Assembly: GCA_036788295.1 (NCBI GenBank)
Contig: DAIQNR010000023.1
Coordinates: 5,248 to 69,247, forward strand
DNA length: 64,000 nt
Direction of reading: 5' to 3'
Origin: JAHQVK01 sp036788295
GTDB taxonomy: Bacteria; Myxococcota; Kuafuiibacteriia; Kuafuiibacteriales; Kuafuiibacteriaceae
Shown: one piece after another, positions 62,349 through 64,000 of the stretch
How positions within the stretch are numbered: position 1 is the first letter of the stretch
How the letters are laid out: each line of letters opens with the position of its first letter
Position numbers and translations under genes: made by a program
Notes under the pieces: model-generated
Seen by the model: the letters and a program-made list of their open reading frames with translations, nothing else
Database searches by the model: none
Told to the model about the DNA's origin: nothing

Positions 62349-63731
62349 ATGCTGCTTCGCGCGGCGCTCTCGGTGCGGGACCCCCAGCTCATCCGGCGCC
62401 TCGCCCGGCTGCTGCAGCCCCGGTCGGTCTGGGCCGAGCCGGTGGAGATCGAGCGGCTCGAGCCGGCGACCGCCGCCCACGCCTACGACCTCGTCTTCAC
62501 CGGCCCGGCGGTGAGCCCGGCCGACATCCAGCGGGTTCTCGAGGCGGCTCGAGCCGACGAGGAGCCGCCGGCGGTGGTCCGGCTCTACGAGCGGGCCGAT
62601 CCGGTGGCGCAGGCTCTCCTGCTTGGGGAGGGGCTCGCCGACTCGGTCTGGGTGGGGCTCGACGACGACGCGTTCGACCGGGCCCTGGGGACGGTGGTGG
62701 ACCGGCGACGGGCCGAGCTCGAGGCGCGGCTCGGCAAAGAGAGCGACGAGCCGAAGCTTCGCGACTTTCGCTCGCTCTCCGGATCGATGCGGCGCTTTCT
62801 CGACACGGTCGAGACCGTCGCGCGCACCGCCACCACCGTGCTCGTGCTCGGGGAGACCGGGGTCGGCAAGGAGTGGCTCGCCCGGGCCATTCACGAAGAG
62901 AGCCCCCGGGCGGCGGGTCCGTTCGTGCCCGTCAACTGCGGGGCCTTCGCGGCGTCGCTGCTCGAGAGCGAGCTGTTCGGGCACGAGCGGGGGGCGTTCA
63001 CCGGGGCGGACCGGCCCCGGCGCGGCCACTTCGAGCTCGCCCACGGCGGCACGCTGTTTCTCGACGAGATCGGGGACATGCCCCCGGCTCTGCAATCCCG
63101 CTTGCTCCGCGTGCTCCAGGACCGGCGGGTGCAGCGGCTCGGGGCCGAGCGGGCGGTCGCCGTCGATGTCCGGGTGATCGCCGCCACCCACCGCGACCTC
63201 GAGCGGGAAGTCGCCGAAGGCCGGTTTCGGGCCGATCTCTATTACCGCCTGCGGGTGGTGCAGCTCACCTTGCCGCCGCTTCGGGACCGGGCCGAGGACA
63301 TCCCGTCGCTCGCCCGCTACCACGCCCACGCCGCGGCCGGCCGCATCGGCGTGGTGCCCACCGACATCCTGCCCGCCGCCCTGGCCGCGCTCGCCGGCTA
63401 CCGCTGGCCGGGCAACGTGCGCGAGCTCGCCAACGTCATCGAACGCCTCGTGATCCTCGGGCGCGGCGCCCCGATCGCGTTCGATGATCTCCCCGAGGAG
63501 ATCCGGGGCGCGATCGCCCCGCCTCGGCCCGAGCCCGAGTCGGGGCCGCTCCTGCCGTGGAAAGAGGCCCGCCTGCACGCCCTCGAGCGGGCGGAGCGGG
63601 CCTACCTCGAGCGGCTCATGACCCACTGCCGTGGACGCATCGGGGAGGCCGCGCGCCTCGCCGGCCTGTCGGAGCGGGGCTTGTTCGGAAAACTCCGCCA
63701 CCACCGCTTGTCGAAAGCCCACTACCGCTAG
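62349..63731 (+). CDS. Sigma-54-dependent activator with degenerate receiver-like N-terminus
   Basis: The 460-residue protein has an N-terminal receiver-like domain (about 1-110) that lacks the acidic pocket and phospho-Asp. The strand YDLVFTGPAV has Gly where the response regulator at 607 has the Asp (FDLVLTDLEM). The AAA+ domain is intact: GETGVGKE, GAFTGA in ERGAFTGADRP, GTLFLDEIGDM and the sensor region around RWPGNVRELANVIE. A Fis-type helix-turn-helix ends it (GRIGEAARLAGLSERGLFGKL). It should activate sigma-54 promoters without phosphorylation of its own domain, through a ligand or protein partner or constitutively. The real upstream sequence is cut by the gap. Confidence 0.9.
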   Translation: MLLRAALSVRDPQLIRRLARLLQPRSVWAEPVEIERLEPATAAHAYDLVFTGPAVSPADIQRVLEAARADEEPPAVVRLYERADPVAQALLLGEGLADSVWVGLDDDAFDRALGTVVDRRRAELEARLGKESDEPKLRDFRSLSGSMRRFLDTVETVARTATTVLVLGETGVGKEWLARAIHEESPRAAGPFVPVNCGAFAASLLESELFGHERGAFTGADRPRRGHFELAHGGTLFLDEIGDMPPALQSRLLRVLQDRRVQRLGAERAVAVDVRVIAATHRDLEREVAEGRFRADLYYRLRVVQLTLPPLRDRAEDIPSLARYHAHAAAGRIGVVPTDILPAALAALAGYRWPGNVRELANVIERLVILGRGAPIAFDDLPEEIRGAIAPPRPEPESGPLLPWKEARLHALERAERAYLERLMTHCRGRIGEAARLAGLSERGLFGKLRHHRLSKAHYR

Positions 63732-64000
63732 GTGCCTCTCCCACGCGCGCCGCTCTCCGCCATGTCCATGGCTCAGAGATTTCATTTTTGACGTTCGTTC
63801 GGTCGCAAAAGGCCCGGCAGAGGCCCATCGCGCTCCTCCCGTCGGCGTCGTTCGATCCGTCCTGAGCCACCAGAGCAGCCATTCGGAACTCGAATTTCCG
63901 ATTTTTCCTCATAAGAAGCTCCGCTTCCGGAAATTCCATTTCTGAATCCCCTTATTGGCGCCGTGCCTTCGCATGGATGCGGGTTGGCCCCTCGTTTGCT
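63732..64000. other. 3' end of window, 269 bp without a supported gene
   Basis: From about 63880 the sequence is noticeably A/T-richer than the rest of the window, with several short palindromic bits around GGAAATTCC and TTCCGGAA (63895-63940). Short open frames here lack the typical G/C third-position bias. It may be an intergenic promoter region of a gene beyond the window. Confidence 0.4.

Overview
The window is very GC-rich, densely coded bacterial DNA with strong third-position G/C bias. It reads like a Myxococcota or other former-deltaproteobacterial genome. That assignment is inferred from two Ser/Thr kinases (one fused to a formylglycine-enzyme-like domain), PEGA proteins, a 'WGSGPGEVWAVG'-type propeller lipoprotein, a DUF4388 cyclic-nucleotide protein and two sigma-54 activators. 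It is not proven by a marker gene. Two runs of exactly 100 N (38018-38117 and 62148-62247) show a scaffolded draft assembly. I saw no rRNA, tRNA, CRISPR array, transposase or prophage.

Layout. 1-4.9 kb: end of a glutamine-amidotransferase-fold hydrolase, an NtrC-type response regulator and two coupled secreted proteins of unknown function. 4.9-8.6 kb (minus strand): a tightly overlapping operon fbp - mutH - cyclic-nucleotide/DUF4388 protein - PLP desulfhydrase/deaminase. 8.7-13 kb: transaldolase, a KefC/KefF-like K+/H+ antiporter pair and plsY. 13-20 kb: signalling genes, namely a caspase-like protease with a membrane coiled-coil partner, a kinase-SUMF1 fusion, an ECF-type sigma factor and a membrane protein resembling an anti-sigma factor. 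20.3-25.6 kb: HtrA-like protease, phosphohexomutase, the PII-glutamine synthetase pair glnB-glnA, and yacG. 25.7-32.8 kb: a HEAT-repeat protein, a possible transglutaminase-elicitor-like protein, a phosphoesterase and a GMC oxidoreductase. 33-39 kb: an apparent operon of tail-anchored Ser/Thr kinase, TPR/PEGA protein, ABC-type substrate-binding lipoprotein and TonB-dependent receptor. 39-47 kb: VOC protein, a rhomboid-like protein lacking the catalytic serine motif, aldo/keto reductase plus phosphoesterase, and a propeller lipoprotein coupled to a duplicated four-CxxCH di-haem oxidoreductase.

47.3-53.9 kb: four translationally coupled genes encode a GH3-family acyl-amide ligase, a flippase-like membrane protein, an MMPL/RND transporter and a group II PLP decarboxylase. 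I regard this as the best candidate for an undescribed system: make an amine, couple it to an acyl chain and move the product across the membrane. 54-64 kb: DUF429 plus leucine-dehydrogenase-like pair, a PEGA protein, a ParB-like (ParBc_2) protein, valS preceded by seven 13-bp tandem repeats, a Phd/YefM antitoxin with a PIN-like toxin lost in the second gap, and a sigma-54 activator with a degenerate receiver.

All functional statements come from motifs read by eye. No database search was run. Start codons were chosen from overlaps, ribosome-binding-site-like sequence and remembered family N-termini.
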